64,000 nucleotides of DNA, from the NCBI RefSeq assembly GCF_035083965.1, contig NC_089731.1, forward strand, positions 4,813,001 through 4,877,000. Reading direction: 5' to 3'. Each line of letters starts with the position of its first letter. Position 1 is the stretch's first letter. Source of the stretch: Branchiostoma lanceolatum (taxonomy: Eukaryota > Chordata > Leptocardii > Amphioxiformes > Branchiostomatidae). A program made the translations under genes and the position numbers. Below, piece after piece: positions 1 through 11,567 of this stretch. Under the pieces are notes generated by a model that had not been told where the DNA came from, ran no database searches, and saw nothing but the letters and a program-made list of their open reading frames with translations.

Positions 1-63
1 TTGAAGATTTGTCCGGGGGGTATGTTTATTCCGGGGGGTATGTTTATTTGGGAGATGAGAGTA
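1..63. mobile_element. Terminal fragment of a TIR DNA element (second copy at 55664-57262)
   Basis: The first 63 bases match, in reverse complement, the left terminus of the 1.6-kb element at 55664. Both show two subterminal blocks of the type CCGGGGGGTA followed by a TTTATTTGRGAGRTGAGAGTA end. Only the outer end of this copy is inside the window, so its body lies to the left. No coding content is visible. Confidence 0.6.
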
Positions 64-2967
64 CCACCATGAAACTTGAAGCTCTTGGCGTGACATTTAA
101 CAGTTTAGTACAACTTAAGCCCACTTATGCAAACTCAATGCGTTGCGTGCAAAAGTATGACTATGAAAGCAAACAAAAAATTCTTTTAGATAAAAAAGAT
201 GTGTCATGTACAATATATGTTGTGCTGTTAGACTTAGTCAATAGTTTTCAAAAGCAGTATAACAACAAATGTGAATTGTGGTATAAAAAACTGTCAGCAA
301 GGTCGTTGCTCTACCAAAGGTCATCATGAATTACATTATAGGTTCTGGTAATGGCTGCTTATTTGCTAGGTTCCCACTAAGAAGTTGATAACAACAGTAC
401 GTAGTGGTTGCCCAGGTGGTCTTTGAGGAGTGATGAGATGAGATAGTTTCCGAAATCAGTTAGTGCATACTTTGTTGCATATTGTCATAAGATTAGCCAT
501 CGCTTACTTATACAACATTAGATGAAAAATAAGTCATCATGTATAATCGTATGCAGGTATATGTTGAAGATCAGTGACAAGAACTATTAATTAAAAGAAG
601 CAAGACTTTTTTCTAATGATTTGAAGTGAATATTGAAAAGAAATGAAAATGAGCTTGCTTCTGGAATGGCGTTTAACACCTGTTCTGTGGAGCTGGTTTG
701 ATAGCTTTGAATTGATAATACCTGTGAAATTAGGACATTCCCTTGTTACCTGGTGACAAAGATATTTTGATGACATTTCGCTCGTCATGTTGTGTTGTTG
801 TGTTACAAGTTTTCCTTGTTTTGTTTTTTTGTTTTTCCCTGTTGTTTCAAAGTAGGGACAGAGGTCTTTCATGTACATATATTGAAATTTGATAGATGTG
901 TTGCTTTCTTAATTACAGTTTCACTGAGGAATTATAACAAAAAGACTTTCTTCAATAGCAAAAGGAAGATAACTTGCACAGGGGTCACACTGGACCAGTG
1001 CTTTGTTCAATGTGCTTTCAGCAATGGTATGCGCCAGACAAAAACACCCACTGACTTCTACACACTGTGGGCAGATTTATGTTCCTACTGTCCTTAGTTA
1101 TGCAAACTGCCATTTGACTTTGTCCCTAAAAATGCTTAGGCCCTGATTCAATGCCTTTTTATGCAGTTATTTGCATTTGGTTTTAGGTTGCCAGTCAGTT
1201 CTTTTGAAGTTATGTGCACACTACAGTTATGATACAAATACTAATTTTTTGGCCTTCAGATGGTACATTGTTGATCAGACGTTGATGGAAGGCTTTTTTT
1301 TCTTTTGACTTTGAGCATGCTATTTTTCATGGATCTGTATGGATACTTTAATCAGTTCGCTAGCAGACAGACTACAGAAACATAGATTTACAGGTAAGAA
1401 TTGTATGGGTTGTCCGAGAAAATTATACAACAAATCCTTTAAATTGAAGATGATGATTTACTAAAGTGTGTAATACAAATGTAGTAAATCCTTAAATTGA
1501 AGATGATGAAGATGATGAATTGTGTAATTTACAAAATGTAAATATAGTTGAGTTGTCTTATATTTTGAAAGTTTTAGGCTTTTACTGTTAGGTCTGACGG
1601 TACTTTTATCAAACTTTGGGAAAGTTTTGCATATCTTAAAGGTAAACTTCTCAGAAAAACAAAGTTCTGTTGTTTTTCATCTTTTTACATTCATTGTACA
1701 AATACAGGCTATTCATAAGTATATCGACAATGATACTTAACTAAGTTTAGTAAGGCCTAAGGGTCATGAGTGTCTGCATGTACATGTAGCCTTCAGAAGT
1801 TCCACTTATCTAGATGTATATAATTCAGCCCAGTGTTTTGTGCCCCATACTCGTAAAAGGTTAATGACGTCTATTGTGAGCTGATCTGTGGCCCATAAAA
1901 TAATCATGATGTTGTAACTTGTACTGTTGTAGGGAGTGACATATAGTTGTGTCATAAATTATACACATCGTCATCAACCTTAAGTTTACACTCACTACAA
2001 AAAAAATGTCTTAGGGTAGAAAGCGTCAATACCTATTCTTTTGATAAACTTGTCCTCATGAATATTGAATATGCTTTAAATGTACATTTTGTAAAATTTC
2101 TTGTACTTCAAGTGAAATGTTGGGAAGACAATTTCAAAAGTCTCTGTAAAGTTTTTCTGTATTTACTGTAACTAAAACAAGCAACTAATGGTAATATAAC
2201 TGTTCAAATCTGACCTCTGGTCGTTTGAATTTATGGTTATATAGTTAAGACTACATGCAGTTAGTAGGTAAACCATTGTTGACTGAAGGCATTCTTGCTT
2301 GCATTGTACTAGTACGTTTGCGTTGCGTGACAGTGGCGTCAAAGGTGTGTGATACAAGGGGCTGCCATTGTCGGCACCCGGTCAGTTTTTACAATAGACC
2401 TTGGCATTAATTGATTGTGTAACAGAGGCATGTTGATAGTAGAGGGGATAGGTACATTTGTACTGTACTTCTGATGACAATGCCATGCGTGGGAAATTGT
2501 AACATTGTTCAATCACTATGGGTGCAATGTATAACTGTAATGTGGTTTTAGCGCCAGTCTTTGCCTTTGGCTTTTTAGTGTGAAACTTGCCAGTCTGCAT
2601 ATAGACACATTGATGTAAGTAGAAGTGCACAATACAAATACACTTGATAAAGCACCATTGTGTCTCTATAGTATATATGATGATTGTCAATGCGTCAATG
2701 CGTATGAAATATTGATAGCATCTATATGATAAACCATTGAGTCAATGGCATTGACTACTTGTCAAAAGTGATATCATACACTTGATACAGGGAATTAGTG
2801 TTATAGATTTATATACCAGCAATTTGCAGACAAAATCATTTATGTACTTCAAACCTTGATGTTCAAAGATAACCAAATGAACAGTTCAACTAATATTATC
2901 ATTGTTAACAGTCTAAAAATTATGATGAATAATTTTCAAACATGAATCTTTAGTTCTTTCATACATG
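64..2967. other. AT-rich non-coding stretch, probably intron
   Basis: No exon with family similarity and good splice sites was found here. Short open frames are low-complexity and unlike any protein I know. The stretch lies upstream of the first recognisable exon of the LRR gene, whose reading frame enters in phase 1, so this is most likely intron of that gene. Confidence 0.4.
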
Positions 2968-2993
2968 TAGGTACCAATAGCAACAGTGGTCTG
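2968..2993 (+). repeat. Exon-start echo of the LRR gene exon at 3587
   Basis: This segment repeats the acceptor and first bases of the exon at 3584-3609 with only a few changes: TAG, GTACCAATAGCAACAGTGG, then TCTG. In the same frame it would encode TNSNSGL, against TNSSSGL in the real exon, and then reaches a stop after a few codons. It may be a decayed duplicated exon or a short alternative terminal exon. Confidence 0.35.
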
Positions 2994-3061
2994 AAAATTA
3001 GGGTGAACTAATAATGATCAAGGTTTGCTTTCTACATGTATACAACAAACTGAACCAGGGG

Positions 3062-3262
3062 CAGGGCTGTCTCCGAGACCGACTTCAAATTTTTTTTTGT
3101 CTCACTCATTGTTTTGGTGCCCATGTTGTAAGTTTTTGTCTATTGGTGTCAAATCGTTGTTCGATTTTTTTTGACAGACAGGTTGAAATTTTTGTCCTTC
3201 CAAAACCTCCAACAAGCAAATTTCCCGGGATGGTGTGTGAATGGGTCCTGGAGACAGCCCTG
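3062..3262. mobile_element. MITE with 13-bp TIR CAGGGCTGTCTCC
   Basis: The element starts with CAGGGCTGTCTCC and ends with its exact reverse complement GGAGACAGCCCTG, spanning about 200 bp with no coding potential. A second copy with the same termini lies at 8697-8921, and an internal fragment of the same family at 6775-6965. It sits in an intron of the LRR gene. Confidence 0.75.
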
Positions 3263-3289
3263 AAAGTCTACCAAACATTATACATTTAT

Positions 3290-3545
3290 AATTATCTCCA
3301 TGAAAAATGGAGATATAGTTTTGGGGTTGTCTGTTTGTTTGTTTGTGTTTCCGCACCATTCCAGTCAGCATAACTCAAGAGCCTCTTGATGGATTACAAT
3401 GATATTTGGTATGTGGGCGGGTGTTGTGAAGCCAAAATTCAAGATCGATTTTGGGCCCCCTGGTATGTGACCTTGGTACTGCAGCAGAAGTTCAATTTTT
3501 GTATCTTTTGACCTGGACGTGTTGTGGTCTTGTTTTTTTTTTTTT
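3290..3545 (+). repeat. Dispersed repeat, 'TGGTATGTGGG...TTTTGGGCCCCC' family
   Basis: The block starts with a small hairpin (ATCTCCATG / CATGGAGAT type) and contains GATATTTGGTATGTGGG, then TTTTGGGCCCCCTGG, then TTGGTACTGCAGCAGAA. The same ordered series of blocks recurs at about 47190-47420 and, more diverged, at 59770-59900. It is an interspersed repeat of unknown class. Confidence 0.55.
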
Positions 3546-3586
3546 TATATAAACTTTACTGTTGTTTCTTCCCAGTTCCTCTATAG

Positions 3587-6500
3587 GTACGAACAGCAGC
3601 AGTGGTCTGGGGACCATCCAGAGCTCCCAGTCTGGCTCCAGTGACTACAGCGACATCAGTGGGACCACAGTACCCCTCATCCTGGTCACCTCGCACAGGG
3701 ACGACTCCACCAGCAAACTGGGCAGTCAGGCTTCCTTCAAACAGGTAGGGGAAACTCATAGAGACTTTGACTTTACACTAGTACATGTGTGTATATGGAT
3801 TCACAGTTAGCTTGACATTTCTGCTAGCTATTCTGACTGTGGTCCTATAGATCTAGATGTAGTACATCAATACAAAATCACATACATGTAATACTATTTT
3901 TGTTGATAAGTCTCACCTATTAAATAGGCAGGGTAACCACACTGGCTAAAAATATTTTATAAGAAATATTTTTTTTTTAAATGAAAGTTAGATAATACAG
4001 ACTAACTCCATAAAACAATTCTTTGTCAAACCCATGTAGCTTATAGGTGCAAACTTAAGGTGAAACAGGAATTCTTCAAATGATTTCTTCAATTTTTATG
4101 ATAATCACCTGGTGTTGAAGTACATGTTGAACAACTTTTTGGAACATATTTTTTAATTCGTTTGAAATTTGATTCCTCTACTCCAAGCCTAGACATACAT
4201 GTACGTCATTACGTGTTGATAGTTTGGCTACATCATTACATGAGAATTTATATTGCTCCTAATCCCATGGCTACTGATCATGAGTTCTAGGGCAATCTAT
4301 AAACATTGTGCGTCAACCATGAAGTAACTTGGGTTTTATGGCTTTGAAGTCAACATCATTGATTCAACTAATATAAAAGTTAATGACGCAGGTGGTTGTT
4401 TACAATGTCTAATCAAATTGTTTTAAAACTACTACCTTGAGCTGTTTTCACCTTTATTTGAATATAACATTTTTCAATCATTTTGGTCTTCCTTTTTTCT
4501 GTATCAGCAAGTTACAAAATGTATCATTCTGCTTGAACAAAACTTTTTAGGTCAGAAAAGTCTTGATTTTTCAGGCATGTCATTTCAGCTTAACTGAGGA
4601 GAAAAATGTTGCTGTCTTAAGATTGGCACAAATTGTGAACTGTTAAGTCACCCTTAAAATGTTTGCCTGAGGGCATGCTTTCGTGTATTGTCACTAGAAA
4701 ACATGCTGTGCTCAATGAGCTAACCCAAATTGAGTTAGCTGTTGTTGAAAAGGCAGGGGATGTGGAACTAGGAACAGTACACCTGGCTATGCGTCAACAA
4801 TCATTCTCTGTTCGCTGCCGACAAATAAGCAGATTACGTTTTCTAAGCAGAGGGTCTTCCTGTCAAAACAGCTCAGTCTATCCAAAGTGCTTGCATTACC
4901 AGGTTGTATGATCTGCGTACAAAAGTGTTTTGAAAGCGGACCTGTCCGGAGAGAAGTGGGCAGGTGTAACGTTTTGTCGCGTCCAAGAAAAAGACAACAA
5001 TCGAGTTTCGTTTGTCGTGACTGGCTCAGGTCGGCATGGGGTGATGGCAGTAGGGGTGGAATGTCAGGTAACCGCTGTTGACGTTGTTGCCATGGCGACA
5101 AGATAAACATAGCTTTAAGTCTTACAGCCCCCAGGTCAGTGACCTATATATAGAGTCAGCCTGTCTGTCTGGTTTAGAAACTGAATTTGCTCAACCATGA
5201 AGAAATGATGTACAACATAAAATGAAGCAAACACCTCCTTTCTTACCGTATGTCTGTGCGATACCCCTCCTAGAGGGTTTATAGACTTGCTGTACCCCCA
5301 CTACCCCAAACTACCCAATGATGGACATTGTCGGGCCTGACAGTGTGTAGTCATGTCTAAATAGGTCCCTACACAGGTCCCTACACAATGATACTCATAA
5401 AGCCGAGGCCAAGGCAAACATTCCTGACCACCTCTATGCCGAGTGGCGTTGTACAAATTGCGCCCAATCTTGAGAACACTTCTAAAAACTTGAGCACTCC
5501 AGACTGCATCTTACTACACAGGGACAGTCAAAACTTGTTTTTAAAGGTTTTAAGTGCCTTGTTGAGTACTGAGCTCTAAGCGTGGTTGTTGTTTGGTTAA
5601 AAGTCCTTCGAAGTCGAAGATCACTGTCAGTGTTTCTCATTCACGGGGGATGATAGGTAGTAGGAAAAGGTAATTTAGGAAAGTTTATCTTGCTTATAAA
5701 AATGTTGCTCTATTTTCCTCAGCTGCCTGCCAACAGATACTGCTACACATCCTGGCATGAAGTCAGAAACGCAGAGGTCAAAGGTGACCAGCTCAACTGT
5801 CCACGAATTAGAGAAGGTAAGGAACAATGGTGTTACTTTTATAGGAATGTGGTCAAATTACCAAATACTTTGTGGGAAAACATTTTTGAATTGTTTATTG
5901 TTGGCTATTTCAAACTGAAAGTACAGAGGTTAGTTTTTGATTATGAATTCCTTTTTAAAGTTAGGGCTATGGGACTGAATTTATCTGTATACCTAGTGTC
6001 CAGTATTTAGATGTTGATTTGTTGTTGTCGGCAGGTCCCAAAGACAAAGAGCGGACGTTCTATTCCCTCCGCGACGAGCAGGGAAACCTTCTCCACCATG
6101 ACAGGAAAGGGAAGAAACGGATGGACTACAGGAACAAGATGGAGAACTGGGAAAACGCAGTGGTGAGGCCTTGATTTGTTTATATAGTTATTTGAGGGAA
6201 TATCTTCTTTCCTGATCTCGTGTCTGTGAATAATTTCACCAGGTTGGAAAGTCACTTTATTCACAACCAGGATCTATATACAATCAACAGCCAATGTTTC
6301 TGTGACTGTCTGTCACCTTCCTCACTGCAGTTATGTTTGAAACCGCATATATGAATACTTGGACCGAACCATGTTTGCTGTAAAAGGCTATTTCTAATCA
6401 ATCAAAATGGAATATTTACTGTCGAATAAATTCATGTTTATAAATGCAATTTATATATCCAGGGGCCTTTTTGACATGCACCAGGTCATCCCTATTGTTG

Positions 6501-8554
6501 CGCTGTCAAAAAGATGTTGACACTTTTTTTCTCCATGTTCTTGTTGTTGTTAGTCTGTCAACCTGTCCTTCCAAGACCTGGGCGACGCCTACCAGCGGGA
6601 GAACTTCATCAGGGTCTTAAAGAGGCTAATCAGGACAGAGGAGTTACAGCTCATGGACGACTCACTAACAGACTTACATGCAGTCTCCTTGCCAAGGTAC
6701 AGGCCTTGATCTATGTTTGATTTCCATGATTTTGTTAAAGAAGCAGGAAAATGTGATTTTCAACCAGAACTTGTTCCTCCATCCCTGGACAGAAATTCGC
6801 TTGTTGGGAGGTGGGAAAAATTTCACCCGTCCCTCCAAAACTTGTGATCTTCATGACATAGAAATTGATAAAAAATGCAGTTTTGTGAGCTTAAACTGAC
6901 AGATTTGACAATGGAGATTAACAAGATGGGCTCCCAAACAATGAGTTGGAAGGAAAAAAATTGCCTTGTTTTCAACCCTTGTGCACCTTTGTGTAAATGA
7001 AAATTCAAATCTTAATTTTCAGTTACTGTACTGACATGTTTTGTCTCTCTTATTTCAGGTGTAAATATTTGAATTTGAGCAGAAATTTTCTCCCATCGTT
7101 TAAGGTAAGAGAGGCTTGTATGTTGTTGTTAAGTTACAGCTGTTTCTGAACATACATGTACAATGTACTAGATTTCTTTTCTTTTGTTGTCATAGGTTCC
7201 TGTTTTTTCACGTTTAAGTTGGATTATCCTATCAGTGAGGCATTTTTACAACTTCCTCTCTTGGTGAAGTTTCAAAGTTACATTGCGTTGATGAAGGTTA
7301 GCCATCCAGGTAATAAGACATGCAACTTACAGTTACTCAAGCAACTGGATCGAATTTGGAAACGGTCAGACGTTTCAGACAACCTCCACTGTTACATTGT
7401 ACGTCAGTGACTATTTCTGTCTACGTCTGACCATTTCCAAATATTATCCAGTTTCTTGAGTAACTGTTACCTTGCGCAAAGTTATGTTGGTTTTTGTATC
7501 ATATTTACTAAAAATGATTGTTTGTTTGTTTGTTTTGTTTTGTTGTGTAGAAGTTGCCCAGGTTACCAGTGGTAGAACACCTGTATCTGGAACAGAACAA
7601 CATTAGTTCTCTGGACGGTCTGGACGTGTTGAGAAAAGCTCCGCTCCAGTCCCTCCATCTCAGGAGTAACCCCGTCTCCTTCACTGTCAACTATAGGCAA
7701 AGGTCAGAATACTGGAATTCTCGAAATTTTTGCAGTGGTTTTATTTCTGTGGTTTTTGTGGTGACTGCTTCACCATTAACTTAGATCCGTACACGTGCCG
7801 GTGTTTCCATTACTGTACAGTATGTGACTATAGAGCTATCGCGAACATAAAAGCACTCAATTTTCTCCTTACAGCAAAATCCAATCACGGCGAGGTTGAT
7901 GGCATTTATAGTATACACTGTACTGTAGATCCTCGAATTTATGGTCCAAGTGGTTTTGTTCAGTAGGTTTTTGCAGTTTTCCATTGCAAAATCATGTCAC
8001 CGCAGATATTGGTTCAACTTCTCTAATTTTATGACTACTGCATTACATAATTGTTTCAACCATTAAAACTTCACTGTCAACTATAGGCAAAGATCAGAAT
8101 ACTGCAATTCTTGAAAATTTTGTGTTTTATGTTTGTGGATTTTGTGGTCTCTGCTTCACCACAAACTTAAATCCGTAAAGGCATCGGTTCATTTCCGGTG
8201 TTTTCATTACACTGTACAGTTTGTGACTAAAGCGCATTCACAAAGTAACATGAATTTATAATCACCACAAACACTCCAATTAAACACAGACACTAGACAC
8301 AGTGGATAACAACCCACCACCCCTGTCCTACGGCCTCAAAAAGGCTATGGGACTACCTTAACCTTAAGCTTATAAGTACTGGTATGCTGCAAAAGCTGTA
8401 CTTTGAGACTAACATCCTTTTGCTTGTCTTTTCCTCTTGCAGAGTTTTCCAGATCTTGCCAAACTTGAAGTCGTTAGATGGAGTAAAAAGACTTCCGTCC
8501 GATTCTGAGTTCGACTCGGAAGAAGAACCCTCCAGGATGTGTGTCATCTGCTAA
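3587..8554 (+). CDS. Leucine-rich-repeat protein, 3' exons, with C-terminal CaaX-like box
   Basis: Seven exons join in frame: 3587-3744, 5723-5816, 6035-6162, 6554-6696, 7059-7104, 7551-7702 and 8443-8554, all with GT-AG introns and matching phases. The first visible exon is serine-rich. Next comes a basic linker ([15 protein letters not shown]) and then an LRR series with [29 protein letters not shown] and [13 protein letters not shown], followed by the capping [14 protein letters not shown]. The tail is acidic (DSEFDSEEE) and ends in CVIC-stop, which fits a prenylation CaaX motif. The LRR cap resembles SDS22/LRRcap proteins, which act as interaction scaffolds. I cannot name an orthologue. 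The 5' end is missing: the first exon enters in phase 1, so more coding exons lie upstream, possibly outside the window. Confidence 0.8.
3745..5722. other. Intron of the LRR gene, nothing distinctive
   Basis: About 2 kb between two well-supported exons. I see no open frame with family similarity, no clear mobile element and no RNA gene. A short palindromic run around 4721-4740 is the only structure noted. Confidence 0.6.
6775..6965 (+). mobile_element. Internal fragment of the CAGGGCTGTCTCC MITE family
   Basis: Shared blocks with the 8697-8921 copy include CGTCCCTCC, CTTGTTGGGA, GGCTCCCAAACAATGAG and a GGAAAAA tract in the same order. The terminal inverted repeats themselves are not preserved here, so this is a decayed or truncated copy in an intron of the LRR gene. 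Confidence 0.5.
7283..7490. mobile_element. Foldback element, copy 1 (GTTACTCAAGCAACTGGAT family)
   Basis: The left arm reads GTTACTCAAGCAACTGGAT followed by CAGACGTTTCAGACA; the right arm contains the reverse complement, GTCTGACCATTTCC then CCAGTTTCTTGAGTAACTG. The whole is preceded by CATCCAGGTAATAAGA. The same arrangement recurs at 20103-20335. There is no coding content, and it lies in an LRR-gene intron. Confidence 0.65.
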
Positions 8555-8696
8555 CACACAGTTAGTCTGGGTCGCAGACGCTTGGGACGCTGTAGTAACA
8601 GATGAACATATAAAGTGCCAGTCTACTGAGGCCATGAAGAGAGGCTGCCTGTGGGGTTTTGCCTTGAATCACAAGGAGCTGGGCTAGTATTTGACG

Positions 8697-8921
8697 AGGG
8701 CTGTCTCCAGGACCCGTCCCTCCATCCCAGGATGTAAATTTACTTGTTGGGATGGAAAAAAAATTACCTTGTCCATCCCTAACTCTGAACTTTATGACAT
8801 GATATTGATGAAAATGTATCTTCGTAAGCTGAAAATGACGAATTTAACTTGGAAAATTCAACACATTGGCTCCCAAACAATGAGTGGGATGGAAAAAGAA
8901 TTAAAAGCTGGAGACAGCCCT
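8697..8921. mobile_element. MITE, CAGGGCTGTCTCC family, copy 2
   Basis: The termini are AGGGCTGTCTCCAGGA and CTGGAGACAGCCCT, an inverted pair. The interior shares blocks with 6775-6965. It lies 140 bp downstream of the LRR stop codon, so it is probably inside the 3' UTR. GGGCTAG occurs just outside on both sides. Confidence 0.75.
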
Positions 8922-9177
8922 GGGCTAGACTGTTTTGTAGGTTAGTTGATACTGGAAGAGGAAAACTATTTTGAGCTGTAAATTTTGTATAAAATATTCA
9001 ATGTGTAAGAAGAGAAAAAAGATTTTTTGTCTGTTCAAATATTTCTAAAGGGGAATAGACTCTTGGCACTGTGTGTGTCCTGAGAGCTATAATGTTTGTA
9101 CATTTTTTATACTTTGAATACCTCTACTTTGCAAAACAAAATAAGGGATGATCTGCAATAGTATACAATTGTACATC

Positions 9178-9360
9178 TACAGTCAAACCTGCCCAAAAAG
9201 ACCACTCAGGCGACGGATAAAATCTGGTCTATGTGGACAGATGGTCACTAAACACAGGATTCTTAATGCTTATGTCAGTGAGGAAAATCATCTAAGGCAC
9301 CACCAAAAAGTGTCAGGTGGTCCTTATGTAGAGTTGGTCACTTGTACAGGCCTCACTGTA
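9178..9360. mobile_element. MITE with TIR TACAGTCAAACCTG
   Basis: The left end is TACAGTCAAACCTG and the right end is CAGGCCTCACTGTA, an imperfect inverted pair spanning 183 bp. The interior contains the phrase AGGTGGTCCTTATGTAGAG, which reappears in the tandem array at 35330-35830, near 26590 and at 40860-41140. Confidence 0.7.
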
Positions 9361-9381
9361 CCTGTAAGAAAGAGGCTTCAG

Positions 9382-9387
9382 AATAAA
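9382..9387 (+). terminator. Candidate polyadenylation signal for the LRR gene
   Basis: A canonical AATAAA lies about 830 bp after the stop codon and just outside the MITE at 9178-9360. No other AATAAA was noted between the stop and this point. If used, the 3' UTR carries two MITEs. Confidence 0.35.
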
Positions 9388-9419
9388 TCCTACTCAGATG
9401 AACTTTCAATCTATGATAC

Positions 9420-11380
9420 GTAAAGGGGTTTTTCTCTACTGTGGAAATTGGTAAACTTGTGTTGTATTTGACTCTAACAATGAATTAAATGCCTAAAGCT
9501 TTATATTTTTATTCACATTCTCATCTCTGTAAATAGCCTTCTATACTGTACAGATATGTATTGATAAGCAGTTATAGCACATGTTTTTAGATAAAAAGGG
9601 CTTACACGTAAGAGTGTATTTCTTAGCTTTAAGTCACTGATATGTCGTTCTGTCTTAGATTTAAAGATATTCTTGTCTGTTTGAATGAAAAATCCTTTTT
9701 ACGATGTGTCATTTGATAAGGCGGAAGCTATTGCATATTTCCTGTTGTATGTGCTTCTTTACTGCAGTATTCTTCTTTACCTCTGTAAGAAATTTGCTTC
9801 TAGAGTGGATTTAGTGTTTATTTTACACATTCTATAGATGCTGGTTGTTTCGTATTATTCCGTTACAATTCTTAATTGGTCTGAAGTTTTGATTTGATGA
9901 ATTTGATACACAATTTTCCACATTTCTATTTCTAAGTTATATTCCACCTTTTTGAATTTGATGGAAACTACAAATGTATAATTATGTACATTGTACAGTG
10001 ATGCATACAGTAACTTATTTGTTCACTAGTCCCCAAATGTCTTCACTCTCTGCCCTTTGGTCTTCAGTACATGTACTTTGTTGTATGTTTGGCATCACGA
10101 ACCAATAGAATGGTTCTATGCAAATGCCACAGGGTGCCCTGTACATTTGTAACAGCTTCTCTACAACTGTAGCATACAGCTAGAGGTCAATAGTACTATA
10201 CAAACATATTGATTAAGTCCATCCGAGTAGTAAACAGGTTTTTGTACTCTTTGTAATGTTTGCATTGGAGCAGCTATGAAGGGCTAAGATCGTGTAGGGC
10301 CAAAAGGACTTGTAAAGGAAAACTTAAGAATTACCCTTTTATCAAAGAAAAATAACTTTTAACAATTAATGATTGAAATGGATTTGCCTGCTATACAATG
10401 TCTAACCTTATTTCTGACAGATTTTCTAAGACTACATTTTAGAGACATGTATTTTAAGCAAGGAGGTTAAAATGTGTTTTTAAACGGTTGGTCAAAACAT
10501 AAAGGCAATGACTAAGGTATGTGAAAACAGAGTTTGAAACATGTTTCCAAGTGCAGTATGTAAATGTGTACAATTTGATACTTCTTTGTAAAGAATTCCA
10601 TGCTGTCTGTACAGTGCAATGCTACTTTCTAATGATACAACTGTTTTGATATCACTTTTGGAATGGAAAATATATTTTCAAACATAAAATCATGATATGT
10701 GGAGTCTGTAATTTGTGTGAATGGATCGATGGATAAGTCATTGGGTTTTGAGACTTATTGAATATAAATTGCAAACACTAATTCACAATTGAAGATGGGA
10801 AAAGGCAAACAATCGAAGCTTGTCAAGCAAAGTTGTCCTTTCCTCACTTCCCAAGGTGGTCTAATAGCGCCATCTAGCGGAGTGAATCAGCAACACAAGA
10901 TTTATGTCCGTAATTGTTTTCTGATTGTAGTACCATTACCAGTCAATATTGGGCGATTCAATGCCGTCCAGTGCACTCAATCGAGCGCGCTCTAGCACAC
11001 TTATCCCTTTCCCACACTTGAAACAGTATTTTCTACACTTGGAACAGTATTGAGACTGGTATTCTTCTATAAGTTCTGACTGGGGCCGAGGGCACACATC
11101 CCCCCTTTTGTAAAGCCTCTGCTATGTACATATGTATCACTTGTTTAGAATTGAGACTTAAACACTATGATGCGTCTGACATAGTATCTACCCAGTTATA
11201 ACTTGGTAGGGCACACTTGAAACGGTATCTCTCCTTGGTGCTGAAAGATAAATCATTTGTAGGACTAGCTTTTACATGTTTATGCAAATTGTGATTCTTT
11301 TATCATTGTAAACAACATGAAGAAAAGTGAAAGTTGGGTAGTTTCTGACAGGGAAAGACGTTCTGGCAAGGGTTGGGTGT
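9420..11380. other. Intergenic AT-rich DNA, no gene recognised
   Basis: Both strands were read without finding an exon with family similarity. Long T-rich and A-rich runs and scattered stop codons argue against coding. No RNA gene or mobile element end was identified. Confidence 0.5.
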
Positions 11381-11567
11381 AGTCTCTACCAGACTAACCG
11401 CGCCGGCTATAGGGAGAACATTTGCCGGGGGACTTTGGCCATGGAGGGTTTCATTCGCAGGCGCAGTTAGGTTTGAATATTTGACCCTCTCCGTAGCCGA
11501 CTCCCTTCATACAATTGACTCTATTTGGCCAATTTCTACTATTTTCCCCGCGGGGGCTGGTAGAGCC
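11381..11567. mobile_element. MITE with TIR CTCTACCAG, copy 1
   Basis: Starts AGTCTCTACCAGACTAACCG and ends GGGGGCTGGTAGAG, an inverted pair. The interior has GGCTATAGGGAGA, then TTTCATTCGCAGGC, then GTAGCCGACTCCCTT and CCAATTTCTACTAT. Close relatives lie at 24818-25017 and, in the opposite orientation, at 41239-41441; a fragment lies at 20763-20870. Confidence 0.75.
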
